Positions 25,135 to 33,882 of a stretch of DNA of 64,000 bases are shown here, one piece after another. The notes below the pieces were generated by a model that was given only the letters and a program-made list of their open reading frames with translations, made no database searches and was not told the DNA's origin. Source of the DNA: JACDAL01 sp963849115 (lineage in GTDB: Bacteria > Actinomycetota > CADDZG01 > WHSQ01); NCBI GenBank assembly GCA_963849115.1, contig CAWKGK010000009.1:1-64000 (forward strand), read 5' to 3'. The translations under genes were made by a program, and so were the position numbers. The first letter of the stretch is position 1. Every line of letters begins with the position of its first letter.

Positions 25135-26382
25135 CTAGACGGGCTCTGCCTGGAGAGAAAGGAGGCCGGCGCCGGCTCGCAGGAGCTCGGCCTTGTCGGT
25201 GCTCTCCCAGGTGAAGTCGGGATCTGTCCTTCCAAAGTGGCCGTATGCGGCGGTCTTGGCATAGATGGGGCGGCGCAGCCGCAAGTCTTGCAGAATCGCA
25301 GCCGGACGGAGATCGAAATTCTCAGCGATCAGGTCTTCAATACGCTCCAGCGGAATGTGCTCGGTCCCGAAGCAGTCCACTTTGATCGAGATGGGCCGGG
25401 CCACGCCGATGGCGTATGCAACTTGGAGTTCGCAGCGCTCGGCAAGGTCTGCGGCGACCACGTTCTTGGCGACGTAGCGCGCCGCATATGCCGCGGACCG
25501 GTCGACTTTGGTGGGATCTTTCCCGGAGAACGCCCCTCCGCCGTGTCGAGCTGCACCTCCATACGTATCGACGACGATTTTTCTGCCCGTCAGGCCCGTA
25601 TCCCCCATGGGTCCACCGATGACGAAGTTGCCGGTCGGGTTGACGAGCACGAAATCGCGCTCGCCAAAGCGGCGCTCGTCGTAGAGCTCGCTCGGAAGGA
25701 TGGGCCGGAGAACATGGTCAATGATGTCGGGCTTGATTCGGGTCTGAGCGTCGAGTCCGTCGGCATGTTGAGTGGAAACCAGTATTCGCACTACCTCAAC
25801 GGGGCGCTCGTGCCCTTCGGAGTCGTACTCGTAACGAACCGTCACCTGAGCCTTGCCGTCGGGGCGAAGGTACGGGAGGATGCCTTCCTTCCGCACCTGC
25901 GCGAGTCGCCTTGTGATCTTGTGTGCAAGCATGATCGGCAACGGCATTAGCTCTTCGTTTTCGCGGCATGCGTAGCCGAACATCATGCCCTGGTCGCCTG
26001 CTCCGACGTGGTCGAAGGGATCGGTACTCGCCCCGTCGAGCTGTGATTCGTAGGATGTGTCGACGCCCTGCGCGATGTCCTCTGACTGTTTGTCGAGGGC
26101 GACAATCACACCGCAAGTATCGGCGTCGAATCCGTACTTGGCGCGGTCATAGCCAATGTTACGAATGGTCGTGCGAACCAGTTTCGGAATGTCGACCGAT
26201 GTCGTCGTGGTGATCTCTCCGGCGACTACGACCAGACCGGTGGTTACGAGCGTCTCGCACGCGACTCTGCCCATTGGATCTTCGGCAAGGACGGCGTCGA
26301 GAACGACGTCGGAGATCTGGTCGGCGACCTTGTCGGGATGGCCCTCGGTTACAGACTCCGACGTGAACGGAAAGGTTTTCAA
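25135..26382 (-). CDS. metK: S-adenosylmethionine synthetase
   Basis: A 415-residue enzyme making SAM from methionine and ATP. The start FTSESVTEGHPDKVADQISD, the GAGDQGMMFGYAC hexapeptide loop and the P-loop-like GGGAFSGKDPTKVDRSAAY are all intact. The chosen start is TTG at 26382 (KTFPFTSES...), preceded by AGGGGGAG; no ATG or GTG is in frame nearby, and the frame extending to 26466 would add a non-conserved leader that includes the promoter region. It is the first gene of the SAM-cycle operon metK, kinase, ahcY, homocysteine methyltransferase. Confidence 0.95.
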   Translation of the reverse strand: MKTFPFTSESVTEGHPDKVADQISDVVLDAVLAEDPMGRVACETLVTTGLVVVAGEITTTTSVDIPKLVRTTIRNIGYDRAKYGFDADTCGVIVALDKQSEDIAQGVDTSYESQLDGASTDPFDHVGAGDQGMMFGYACRENEELMPLPIMLAHKITRRLAQVRKEGILPYLRPDGKAQVTVRYEYDSEGHERPVEVVRILVSTQHADGLDAQTRIKPDIIDHVLRPILPSELYDERRFGERDFVLVNPTGNFVIGGPMGDTGLTGRKIVVDTYGGAARHGGGAFSGKDPTKVDRSAAYAARYVAKNVVAADLAERCELQVAYAIGVARPISIKVDCFGTEHIPLERIEDLIAENFDLRPAAILQDLRLRRPIYAKTAAYGHFGRTDPDFTWESTDKAELLRAGAGLLSLQAEPV

Positions 26383-26433
26383 AGTTGCAACACTCCCCCT
26401 ACTAGACCGACCTGTCTTGCCGGTCGCTCGCGT

Positions 26434-26462
26434 ACAGTATGGCCGGGACTTGAGTAAGTCAA
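26434..26462 (-). promoter_or_regulatory. Promoter of the metK operon
   Basis: On the minus strand TTGACT (26462-26457), a 17-base spacer, and TACTGT (26439-26434) match a sigma-A-type promoter. The predicted leader to the TTG start is about 45 bases. It contains a short CGACC/GGTCG hairpin but is too short and not recognisable as a known SAM riboswitch. Confidence 0.5.
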
Positions 26463-26515
26463 GCACAGCCGGGGAGTTCCCCGATCCGCGCGGCCGTCCC
26501 GGAGTGCCGCTTTTA

Positions 26516-27370
26516 TCAGGGCCGACCGAGCTCCCAGATCAGCGCGCCCGGCAGACCCGCAACCGCGATCTCGGCCGCGTCGTCGGCTATTCCCCCGCCC
26601 ATCGCGCGGGCCAGCTCTGGTGGGATCGGCGGCTCCAAACAGGAAAGAACCTCGAGTCCGGCTGCGGTGAACGCGTCGATGTAGTCGGCATGAGAGTGGA
26701 CGTACTCCGGGATGAAGGAGCGCGATCCGTCGGGATGAGCGAACCACGCCCGCCATCCCAGAACCCCGGTCACTATCGGATGCACGTTGGAGATCACCAC
26801 CCGGCCCCCGGTAACCACTGCGCGCGCCAGTTCCCCCACCGCAGGCCCCAGCGTCGGCAGGTGCGAAAGCGCAAGCGCGCACACGGCCGAGGTGACCGAA
26901 GCGGTCTCCACCGGCAGCGCGCCGAGGTCTCCGTCCAGGAACTCTGCGTGAGGAAACTTCTCTCGAGCCCGTCCGATCATTTCCGGGGAGTTGTCTACCC
27001 CGATCACACGGTGGCGTGAGATGAGAAGGGAAGCCAGACGTCCGGTGCCGCAAGCCGCATCCAGAACCGGTCCCTCGGGGAGGTCGTCCAACAGCGTCAC
27101 GAGCGCCGGTTCCTCGGTTCGGATCAAGGGGTTGTCGCGGTCGTCGTAAGTGTTGGCCCAAACGTCGTAACCCGGTTGGACGCCGGAGGCGGGCAGATAG
27201 CGTGACGCCGCCAACGTCTCTTCGTCGAGGCGGGCTGCGAGATCGAGCATCTCCTCGACCCGTTCCGGCGCTGCGCTCACGTTTCCGGACACCCCCATCC
27301 GGAGCAGGGCGAGGCCCTCGAGCCCGAGCATGTACTCGCCGAATCGAAGCTGGCCTGTGTCTTTACTCAT
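26516..27370 (-). CDS. SAM-dependent methyltransferase
   Basis: A 284-residue class I methyltransferase. The N-terminal 70 residues are helical, ending in GYDVWANTYDDRDNPL, a common lead into the fold. Motif I is GPVLDAACGTGRLASLL, the acidic residue ends RVIGVDNSPEMIGRA, and the post-II region reads VCALALSHLPTLGPAVGELA. The substrate is unknown. It lies upstream of metK on the same strand but beyond the metK promoter, so it is probably transcribed separately, divergently from the flavoprotein gene. Confidence 0.88.
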   Translation of the reverse strand: MSKDTGQLRFGEYMLGLEGLALLRMGVSGNVSAAPERVEEMLDLAARLDEETLAASRYLPASGVQPGYDVWANTYDDRDNPLIRTEEPALVTLLDDLPEGPVLDAACGTGRLASLLISRHRVIGVDNSPEMIGRAREKFPHAEFLDGDLGALPVETASVTSAVCALALSHLPTLGPAVGELARAVVTGGRVVISNVHPIVTGVLGWRAWFAHPDGSRSFIPEYVHSHADYIDAFTAAGLEVLSCLEPPIPPELARAMGGGIADDAAEIAVAGLPGALIWELGRP

Positions 27371-27528
27371 CCGGTCAGGATAAGAGCGCCTGCGTCCAGG
27401 GTCCGGTCCCGGGCTCGAGGGAACGCGACGCGCTCAACGCGCTCCTGAGTACGGCTTTCGGCCTCCCAGGCGCTCAGAGCGCGATTTGGCTACGTGAGGA
27501 CCCCGCACGAGGGTCATACGATTCAGCG

Positions 27529-28908
27529 ATGACGGAGCGGCTCGTGGTCATCGGCGGCGATGCAGCCGGCATGAGCGCGGCCTCCCAGGCCCGCCGCCTG
27601 CGCGGCCCCCAAGATCTCGCCATAGTCGCCTTCGATCAGGGCAACTATCTCTCCTATTCTGCCTGCGGCATCCCCTACTTCGTGGGAGGCGTGGTGGAGG
27701 AGCTCGACCGGCTCGTCGTACGCACGCCCGAGCAGTTCGCGACCAAGCAGGACATCGATGCCCGCATCCGCCACAAGGTCACCGAGATCGATCTTGACAA
27801 GGGGGCCGTGAAGATCACGGATGTGGACGAGGGCACCGAGGCGTGGGAGGGGTTCGACCAGCTCCTCGTCGCCACCGGCGCGACTCCCAGGCGCCCGCCC
27901 CTTCCCCACGCAGACGCCGAGGGCATCTTCGGCGTGCAGGTTCTGGACGACGGCCGGGCCATCTTCGAGACGATGCGTGAGCGCCGGCCCCGCCGGGCCG
28001 CAGTCATCGGCGGCGGCTACATCGGTCTCGAGATGGCCGAGGCGTTCCAGATGCGGGGCCTCGACGTCGCGGTCGTGGAAGCGGGCTCCCATCCGATGCC
28101 GAGCCTCGACGACGAGATCGCCGACCTGATTGCCGACGCCATGCAGGGAATGGGTATCGCCTTCCACGGATCGGAGCCGGTCGAGGCATTTGAGGTCGAA
28201 GACGGCTGGGTCTCGGGCGTGGTCACAAGCAGGCGAACGATTCCCGCAGACATCGTGGTGCTGGGGCTCGGTGTGGCCCCCAACGTTGCACTCGCCGAGG
28301 CCGCCGACATCCCGATTGGCCCCTCGGGAGCGATCGCCGTCGACCGGCGTATGCGCACCGGAGCAGAAGGGGTGTGGGCGGCGGGCGACTGCGCCGAGAA
28401 GTTTCACCGCGTCTCCCGCAGCCCGGTTTCGATCGCCCTCGGGACACATGCCAACAAGGAGGGTCGGGTGGCGGGGATCAACCTCGGGGGCGGCTATGCG
28501 AGCTTTCCCGGAGTGATCGGCACCGCCGTGTCCAAGCTCTGTGACACTGAAGTCGGGCGTACCGGCCTCAACGAAGATGAAGCAGGGGCCGCCGGGTTCT
28601 CCTTCATCACCGCGATCGTGGATTCGACCACGCGCGCCGGCTATTACCCGGAGACGCAACCGATCAAGACCAAACTCCTCGCCGAACGCAGCTCGGGGCG
28701 GCTTCTCGGCGCTCAGATCGTGGGCAAGGAGGGCGCGGCCAAACGCATCGACGTTCTCGCCACCGCGATCTGGAACGAGATGTCGGTCGACGAGTTCTTG
28801 AACCTCGACCTTTCCTACGCGCCCCCGTTCTCGCCGGTGTGGGACCCGGTCCTCATCGCGGCCCGCAAGGCGTGGCAGCTGGTCGAGCAAGACGCCAAAA
28901 AGCCCTGA
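27529..28908 (+). CDS. CoA-disulfide-reductase-like FAD-dependent oxidoreductase
   Basis: A 459-residue flavoprotein of the pyridine nucleotide-disulfide oxidoreductase class. It has the FAD-binding LVVIGGDAAGMSAASQAR, a single redox cysteine C46 in LSYSACGIPYF (the CoA-disulfide reductase/NADH oxidase pattern), the NAD-binding AAVIGGGYIGLEMAEAF, and a dimer domain starting near ASFPGVIGTAVSKLC. Such enzymes reduce CoA disulfide, per- or polysulfides, or oxygen; which applies here is open. No rhodanese domain is attached. ATG at 27529 matches the FAD-fold start; longer upstream frames overlap the divergent methyltransferase. Confidence 0.9.
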   Translation: MTERLVVIGGDAAGMSAASQARRLRGPQDLAIVAFDQGNYLSYSACGIPYFVGGVVEELDRLVVRTPEQFATKQDIDARIRHKVTEIDLDKGAVKITDVDEGTEAWEGFDQLLVATGATPRRPPLPHADAEGIFGVQVLDDGRAIFETMRERRPRRAAVIGGGYIGLEMAEAFQMRGLDVAVVEAGSHPMPSLDDEIADLIADAMQGMGIAFHGSEPVEAFEVEDGWVSGVVTSRRTIPADIVVLGLGVAPNVALAEAADIPIGPSGAIAVDRRMRTGAEGVWAAGDCAEKFHRVSRSPVSIALGTHANKEGRVAGINLGGGYASFPGVIGTAVSKLCDTEVGRTGLNEDEAGAAGFSFITAIVDSTTRAGYYPETQPIKTKLLAERSSGRLLGAQIVGKEGAAKRIDVLATAIWNEMSVDEFLNLDLSYAPPFSPVWDPVLIAARKAWQLVEQDAKKP

Positions 28909-28912
28909 GAGG

Positions 28913-29548
28913 TCACTGTGCCGAGGCGGTCCGGCGCCCGGATGAGTCCATGCGAAAGACTCGGAACCAGACGTCGACGGCGGGCCCGATGCCCAGGGCG
29001 AACAGCACCGTCCCCAGCCCCACGCTTCCGCCCAGCAAGGCACCGGCAACAAAGGCCGTCCCCTCGACCAGTGCTCGCGCTACGCCCACCCGCATCCGGG
29101 CACGCGTAGCAACGAGCACCATGAGCCCGTCGCGCGGTCCGGCTCCCAATCCCGCGCCGATGTAGAGGGCGGTGCCGAGCCCGACCAGGACGATTCCGGC
29201 GAGGGTCAAGACCACCTTGGCCCAGTAGGGCCAGGTAGAGGCGCCGGAGGCGATGTCCAGCGCCAGCAGGACATCGATGAAGGCACCGATCAGGAGCATG
29301 TTGGTTATCGTGCCCGGCCCCGGTCGCAACCCGGCCGCCGTCGTCACCACGACCAGAACGACACCCACCAGGATCACAGCAGAGCCAAACGACAGTGGAG
29401 TCCTTCGCCGGAGGCCGTCGTTGAGCACGTCCCAGGGAGACAGACCGAGCCCCGACTCGAGGGTCATGAACGTGCCCACGGCGAACAGCCACAGTCCAAG
29501 TAGGAGGCGGGCCCAGCGCCGGGCCGCGGCACCGGAGCGTCGCACCAT
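28913..29548 (-). CDS. YczE/YitT-type membrane protein
   Basis: A 211-residue protein with five predicted membrane helices. The features LLGLWLFAVGTFMTLESGLG, LSPWDVLNDGL and GAGLGAGPRDGLMVLVATR (the GAGPRDGL loop) are typical of the YczE/YyaS group. The exact transport or regulatory role is not known in the literature as far as the sequence shows. It is convergent with the flavoprotein, only four bases apart, and divergent from the inositol phosphatase gene with a 17-base gap. Confidence 0.8.
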   Translation of the reverse strand: MVRRSGAAARRWARLLLGLWLFAVGTFMTLESGLGLSPWDVLNDGLRRRTPLSFGSAVILVGVVLVVVTTAAGLRPGPGTITNMLLIGAFIDVLLALDIASGASTWPYWAKVVLTLAGIVLVGLGTALYIGAGLGAGPRDGLMVLVATRARMRVGVARALVEGTAFVAGALLGGSVGLGTVLFALGIGPAVDVWFRVFRMDSSGRRTASAQ

Positions 29549-29565
29549 GGCGCTATCTTCCCCCG

Positions 29566-30363
29566 GTGACAGTCACCACTCCCTCCGCACAGGAGCTGCT
29601 CGAGATCGCCTCCCGGGCGGCGACCGGGGCCGGCGGTCTCCTCCTCGAGCGCTTCGGTGGACCCGCCCAGGGGGTGACGACCAAGTCGACACCCACCGAT
29701 GTCGTGAGCGACGCGGACCGCGACGCGCAGGAGCTCATCGTGAGCCTCCTGCGCGAACAGCGCCCGAGGGACGGGCTCATCTCAGAGGAGGGGGCCGCAG
29801 GGGATTCGGAGACCGGGCTGACCTGGGTCATCGACCCCCTCGACGGCACCGTGGACTTCCTCTACGGGATCCCGCAATGGTGTGTGAGCGTCGCCGTCGC
29901 GGACGAGGCCGGCTGGCTTACCGGAGTGATCTATGACGCGCCGCGTTCCGAGCTGTTCACCGCGTTGCGGGGCCAGGGTGCGCGCCGCAACCACGAGCCC
30001 GTCACGGTGTCTCAGCAGCAGGACCTGTCCCAGGCGCTCGTTGCCACCGGCTTCTCCTATGACTCCCGCATTCGCCGGGCCCAGGCAGAGGTGGTGCTGC
30101 GCCTGCTTCCGGAGGTGCGCGACATAAGACGAGCGGGATCTGCGGCGCTCGACCTCGCCTGGTGCGCGTGCGGGCGCGTCGACGCCTTCTATGAGGCCGA
30201 CATGAACGTGTGGGACCGGGCCGCCGGAGAGCTGTTGATCGCGGAGGCCGGGGGTGCGATCACACCGCTCTTGCCCCCGCTGGGGGACGGGCAGGGCGTG
30301 ATCGCCGCGAATCAAGGCCTGCACGACGCGCTGCGCGCCCTGGTCCTCGGGGATAACCTGTAG
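29566..30363 (+). CDS. Inositol monophosphatase family protein
   Basis: A 265-residue Mg-dependent phosphatase. The motifs TDVVSDADRDAQ, ISEEG, WVIDPLDGTVDFLYGIPQW (metal-binding aspartates) and WDRAAGELLIAEAGG are in order and complete. Likely substrates are inositol phosphate, histidinol phosphate or similar sugar phosphates. The start is GTG at 29566 with no ribosome site; TATCTT sits seven bases before it, so a leaderless transcript is possible. It shares a very short divergent region with the YczE-like gene and is followed after two bases by the O-methyltransferase. Confidence 0.92.
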   Translation: MTVTTPSAQELLEIASRAATGAGGLLLERFGGPAQGVTTKSTPTDVVSDADRDAQELIVSLLREQRPRDGLISEEGAAGDSETGLTWVIDPLDGTVDFLYGIPQWCVSVAVADEAGWLTGVIYDAPRSELFTALRGQGARRNHEPVTVSQQQDLSQALVATGFSYDSRIRRAQAEVVLRLLPEVRDIRRAGSAALDLAWCACGRVDAFYEADMNVWDRAAGELLIAEAGGAITPLLPPLGDGQGVIAANQGLHDALRALVLGDNL

Positions 30364-30365
30364 AC

Positions 30366-31001
30366 ATGGACATCGTCGCCCCGGAGGTCGAGCGCTACAT
30401 GGCGACCCTCGCCGCGGGCGACGACGAGCCGGTGCTGCTCGAGATGGAGGCCCTCGCCGAGCGCGAAGGATTTCCCATCATCGGCCGCCTCTGCGGGAGG
30501 ACCCTGGAGGTGCTGGCGCGGGCGATCGGCGCCCGGCGCATCTTCGAGATGGGCTCGGGCTTCGGTTACTCGGCCTACTGGTTCGCTCGAGCCACCGGCG
30601 CGGACGGTGAGATCCACCTCACCGACACCGATGCCTCAAACGAAACCAAGGCGCTCGACTTCCTGACCAGAGCGGGGCTCGAGAAGCCCATCCGCTATCA
30701 CGTCGCGTCCGCCTTCGACGCTTTCGACGAGGTGGCAGGAGAGTTCGACATCGTTTACTGCGACATCGACAAAGGCGGCTATCCGGAAGCGTGGAAACGG
30801 GCGTGTACCCGAGTGCGTAAAGGCGGCTTTTTCATCTGCGACAACGTGCTGTGGTCGGGGCGTGTTGCTCAGGCGGCCGAGGGGGACGCCTGGACGAAGG
30901 CGATTCAGGAGCTCAATGAGCTGATCGCCATAGATCCCGGCTACAGAAGCACGATCGTGCCGACGCGCGATGGGGTGGTCGTGGCCCTGCGCGTCTCCTG
31001 A
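30366..31001 (+). CDS. O-methyltransferase (caffeoyl-CoA/catechol O-methyltransferase-like)
   Basis: A 211-residue class I methyltransferase. The SAM-binding loop RIFEMGSGFGYSAYWFA, the acidic IHLTDTDASNE, and the metal/catalytic stretch FDIVYCDIDKGGYPEAW followed by FFICDNVLWSGRVA are the hallmarks of Methyltransf_3 enzymes. The last has the usual DN.LW.G motif. Cation-dependent methylation of a catechol-like hydroxyl is the family activity; the substrate is not known. It starts two bases after the inositol phosphatase stop, so the two are cotranscribed. Confidence 0.9.
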   Translation: MDIVAPEVERYMATLAAGDDEPVLLEMEALAEREGFPIIGRLCGRTLEVLARAIGARRIFEMGSGFGYSAYWFARATGADGEIHLTDTDASNETKALDFLTRAGLEKPIRYHVASAFDAFDEVAGEFDIVYCDIDKGGYPEAWKRACTRVRKGGFFICDNVLWSGRVAQAAEGDAWTKAIQELNELIAIDPGYRSTIVPTRDGVVVALRVS

Positions 31002-31117
31002 GCACGCCCGCGCGCATCCATCGCCCTCGCTCGTGTGCGGCCGTCGCACGTTAGCCCCCGATGGCCGGCCAGGAATGCAGGCGAACCCGGCCACGTTTTG
31101 CTGAGTAGGAGGAAGTC

Positions 31118-33034
31118 ATCGCTAGACCACATCGCATAGTGCCCCCAGAGGCGCCGGAGACCCCGGCGCGGCCGGGAACCTTCCGGCGCATCGTCCACAC
31201 CTTCGCTCCCTATAAGGCGCGGGTCTCGGTAGTGGCGCTGTTGATCCTGGTCATCTCGGCGATCGGACTCGTCAACCCACTGCTGATCAAGGTCGTGTTC
31301 GACCAGGTCTTCGCCAACGTCGACGGGCTCGGCGCCGACGACCGCATGCGGCTGTTGCTGATCGTCGCCGGGCTGATGATCCTGATGCCGATCCTCAGCG
31401 GCGGGCTCGGCCTGTGGCAGACCTTCATCAACAACGTCGTCGGCCAGAACGTGATGCGCGACCTGCGCAACTCGCTTTACGCGCATCTTCAGCACATGCC
31501 GCTGCGGTTCTTCACCTCCACCCGTACCGGCGAAATCCAGTCCCGGCTCTCGAACGACGTCGGCGGGGTGCAGGCGGTCCTTACCGATACCGCTTCGAGC
31601 ATTCTGTCGAACATCGCGACGGTGCTCTCGACGGTGGTGGCGATGGCCTATCTCGACTGGCGTCTAACTGTGCTCTCGTTGGGAATCCTGCCGGTGTTTC
31701 TTGTGATAAGCCGACGGGTGGGGCGCATCCGGCGAGAAGTCTCGGGACTTACGCAAGAATCACTTGCAGACCTCACCGCCCACATGCAGGAGACGCTGTC
31801 GGTATCCGGCATCCTTCTGTCCAAATCGTTCGGGCGCCAGTCGTATGAGATCGAGCGTTTTCGCAAGGAGAACCAGCGTCTGTCGGATCTCGAGGTCCGC
31901 CGCACGATGGTGGGCCGCGGCTTTTTCTCCCTGGTGGGAATCTTCTTCTCGATCACTCCGGCGTTCGTCTATCTCGTTGCCGGCTACTTCGAGATCCGCA
32001 ATCCCGGCGCCCAGGCGCTGACGCCCGGAACACTGGTTGCCTTCACCACCTTGCAGAGCCGCTTGTTCTTTCCCGCCGGTCAGCTCTTGAACGTAGGGGT
32101 CGAGATCCAGTCGTCGCTCGCGCTGTTCGACCGCATCTTCGAGTACTTGGACCTCGAACGCGAGATAACCGATCGCGACGGCGCCATCGAGCTGTCCGCA
32201 GGGGAGGTGAGAGGCGAGGTTCGTTTCAACGACGTCTGGTTTCACTACGATCGCGCCGGCACACTGGAGCGGCCGGACGACCGCGTCTGGACGATACAGA
32301 ACATCGACCTCGTAGCGCGGCCCGGAGAGCTGGTGGCCCTCGTCGGACCCTCCGGGGCGGGCAAGACCACCCTTACCTATCTGCTTCCCCGGCTCTACGA
32401 TGTCAACCGCGGCAGCGTCACGATCGACGGGATCGATGTGCGTGACATCCGCCTGGCGTCACTGGGCGACGCCGTCGGGGTAGTCACTCAGGAGACCTAT
32501 CTGTTCAACTCTTCGGTGAGGGACAACCTGCGCTACGGCAACCCCGAAGCCACCGACGACGAGATCGAGGAGGCGGCGCGGGCTGCTCACATCTGGGAGC
32601 GCCTCGACGAGATGCCCGAGGGCCTCGACACCGTCGTGGGCGAGCGCGGCTACAAGCTGTCCGGAGGAGAGAAACAGCGTCTCGCCATCGCTCGAGTCAT
32701 TCTCAAGGACCCCCGGATCCTGATCCTCGACGAAGCCACCAGCGCCCTCGACACTCACTCCGAACGCCTCGTGCAGCAGGCGCTTGCCCCCCTCACGAAG
32801 GGGCGCACGACGGTGGCTATCGCCCACCGGCTGTCCACGATCCTGGCGGCCGACACCATCGTGTACATGGACGGGGGCCGCATCGTCGAGCGCGGCACTC
32901 ACACGGAGTTGCTCCGGCTTGACGGTGCCTACGCCGCCCTCTACCACGAGCAGTTCTCTGATGGGCGCGTCGAGAGCAGATGCGAAGATGGCCTCGTCCT
33001 GTCCAGCGGAGAGGTTGTGTCCGAGGCCTCCTAG
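31118..33034 (+). CDS. ABC transporter, fused permease and ATPase (exporter half)
   Basis: A 638-residue half transporter, or 631 if the GTG at 31139 is used. Six helices (residues 30-320) include the coupling region RFFTSTRTGEIQSRLSNDVG. The ATPase has Walker A LVGPSGAGKTTLTYLL, a signature KLSGGEKQRLAIARV and Walker B ILILDEATSALD. Homodimeric exporters of lipids, drugs or peptides look like this. AGGAGG at 31107-31112 is spaced five bases from an in-frame ATC at 31118, a rare start codon; the GTG is 27 bases from it. I give the ATC start as the better fit to the ribosome site. Confidence 0.9.
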   Translation: MARPHRIVPPEAPETPARPGTFRRIVHTFAPYKARVSVVALLILVISAIGLVNPLLIKVVFDQVFANVDGLGADDRMRLLLIVAGLMILMPILSGGLGLWQTFINNVVGQNVMRDLRNSLYAHLQHMPLRFFTSTRTGEIQSRLSNDVGGVQAVLTDTASSILSNIATVLSTVVAMAYLDWRLTVLSLGILPVFLVISRRVGRIRREVSGLTQESLADLTAHMQETLSVSGILLSKSFGRQSYEIERFRKENQRLSDLEVRRTMVGRGFFSLVGIFFSITPAFVYLVAGYFEIRNPGAQALTPGTLVAFTTLQSRLFFPAGQLLNVGVEIQSSLALFDRIFEYLDLEREITDRDGAIELSAGEVRGEVRFNDVWFHYDRAGTLERPDDRVWTIQNIDLVARPGELVALVGPSGAGKTTLTYLLPRLYDVNRGSVTIDGIDVRDIRLASLGDAVGVVTQETYLFNSSVRDNLRYGNPEATDDEIEEAARAAHIWERLDEMPEGLDTVVGERGYKLSGGEKQRLAIARVILKDPRILILDEATSALDTHSERLVQQALAPLTKGRTTVAIAHRLSTILAADTIVYMDGGRIVERGTHTELLRLDGAYAALYHEQFSDGRVESRCEDGLVLSSGEVVSEAS

Positions 33035-33100
33035 ATCGCCGCAGCCGGGGTCGTTCCCGGCCCGAGTGGTCGCAGGCATCAAATCAAGCAAGGGGAACCC

Positions 33101-33865
33101 ATGGATATCGACGGCAAGGTCGCGCTCATCACCGGAGGCGCATCGGGGCTGGGGCGAGCGACGGCGGAGGAATTGGCTGGGGCGGGGGCGGCCGTGGTGC
33201 TCGCCGACCTCCCGGATTCCCCGGGCGAGGACGTGGCCTCGGCGCTGGGTGACTGGGCTCGTTTCTGCCCCACCGACGTCACCGACGCCGATCAGGTCGC
33301 CGCCGCCGTCGACGCCTGCTACGAGGTCGGCGGCCTTCACATCGTGGTCAACTGTGCCGGGGTGGGCTGGCCCGGCAGGGTCCTCAACCGTAGCGGCGAG
33401 CCCCACGACCTCGCCCGCTTCGAGACCGTCATCCGCATCAACCTCATAGGAACATTCAACGTCATCCGCTTGGCCGCGGCCCGCATGATTCACCAGGAGC
33501 CGATCGACGACGAGCGTGGGGTGATCATCAACACCGCAAGCGTCGCTGCCTTCGAGGGTCAGATCGGGCAGGCCGCCTACGCCGCTTCCAAGGGAGGTGT
33601 GAGGTCGCTGACGCTCCCGGTGGCGCGCGATCTGGCCGAGAAGCTCATCCGCTGTGTCGCCATCGCTCCCGGCACGTTCGACACGCCGATGCTCTCAGGA
33701 CTTCCTCAGAAGGCGAGGGATTCTCTGGCGGTTGCAGTACCGCACCCGACCCGGCTCGGCCGCCCGGACGAGTACGCCGCGCTCGCCCGCCACATCGTCG
33801 AGAACCAGATGATCAATGGGGCCACGATCCGCCTCGACGGCGCGCTGAGGATGGCTCCCCGCTAA
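33101..33865 (+). CDS. Short-chain dehydrogenase, 3-hydroxyacyl-CoA dehydrogenase type II-like
   Basis: A 254-residue NAD-dependent SDR. The dinucleotide motif TGGASGLGRATAEELA, the NAG-like VVNCAGVGWPG, the catalytic serine in IINTASVAAFEG and YxxxK in AAYAASKGG are all present. The order and the ending NQMINGATIRLDGALRMAPR resemble HSD17B10-type 3-hydroxy-2-methylbutyryl/3-hydroxyacyl-CoA dehydrogenases, used in fatty acid and isoleucine breakdown. ATG at 33101 follows AAGGGGAA. It is downstream of the ABC exporter but separated by 66 bases, so joint transcription is uncertain. Confidence 0.9.
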   Translation: MDIDGKVALITGGASGLGRATAEELAGAGAAVVLADLPDSPGEDVASALGDWARFCPTDVTDADQVAAAVDACYEVGGLHIVVNCAGVGWPGRVLNRSGEPHDLARFETVIRINLIGTFNVIRLAAARMIHQEPIDDERGVIINTASVAAFEGQIGQAAYAASKGGVRSLTLPVARDLAEKLIRCVAIAPGTFDTPMLSGLPQKARDSLAVAVPHPTRLGRPDEYAALARHIVENQMINGATIRLDGALRMAPR

Positions 33866-33882
33866 CCTTCTGGGCCGAAGGT

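Noticed and set aside
26383..26466. N-terminal extension of metK and a possible SAM riboswitch in its leader
   Set aside because: The extension would be coded across the promoter and is not family-like. The leader of about 45 bases does not show the conserved core of a known SAM riboswitch.
27523..29052. A 509-codon minus-strand open frame opposite the flavoprotein gene
   Set aside because: Fully antisense to an intact flavoprotein with complete motifs; its translation has no family features.
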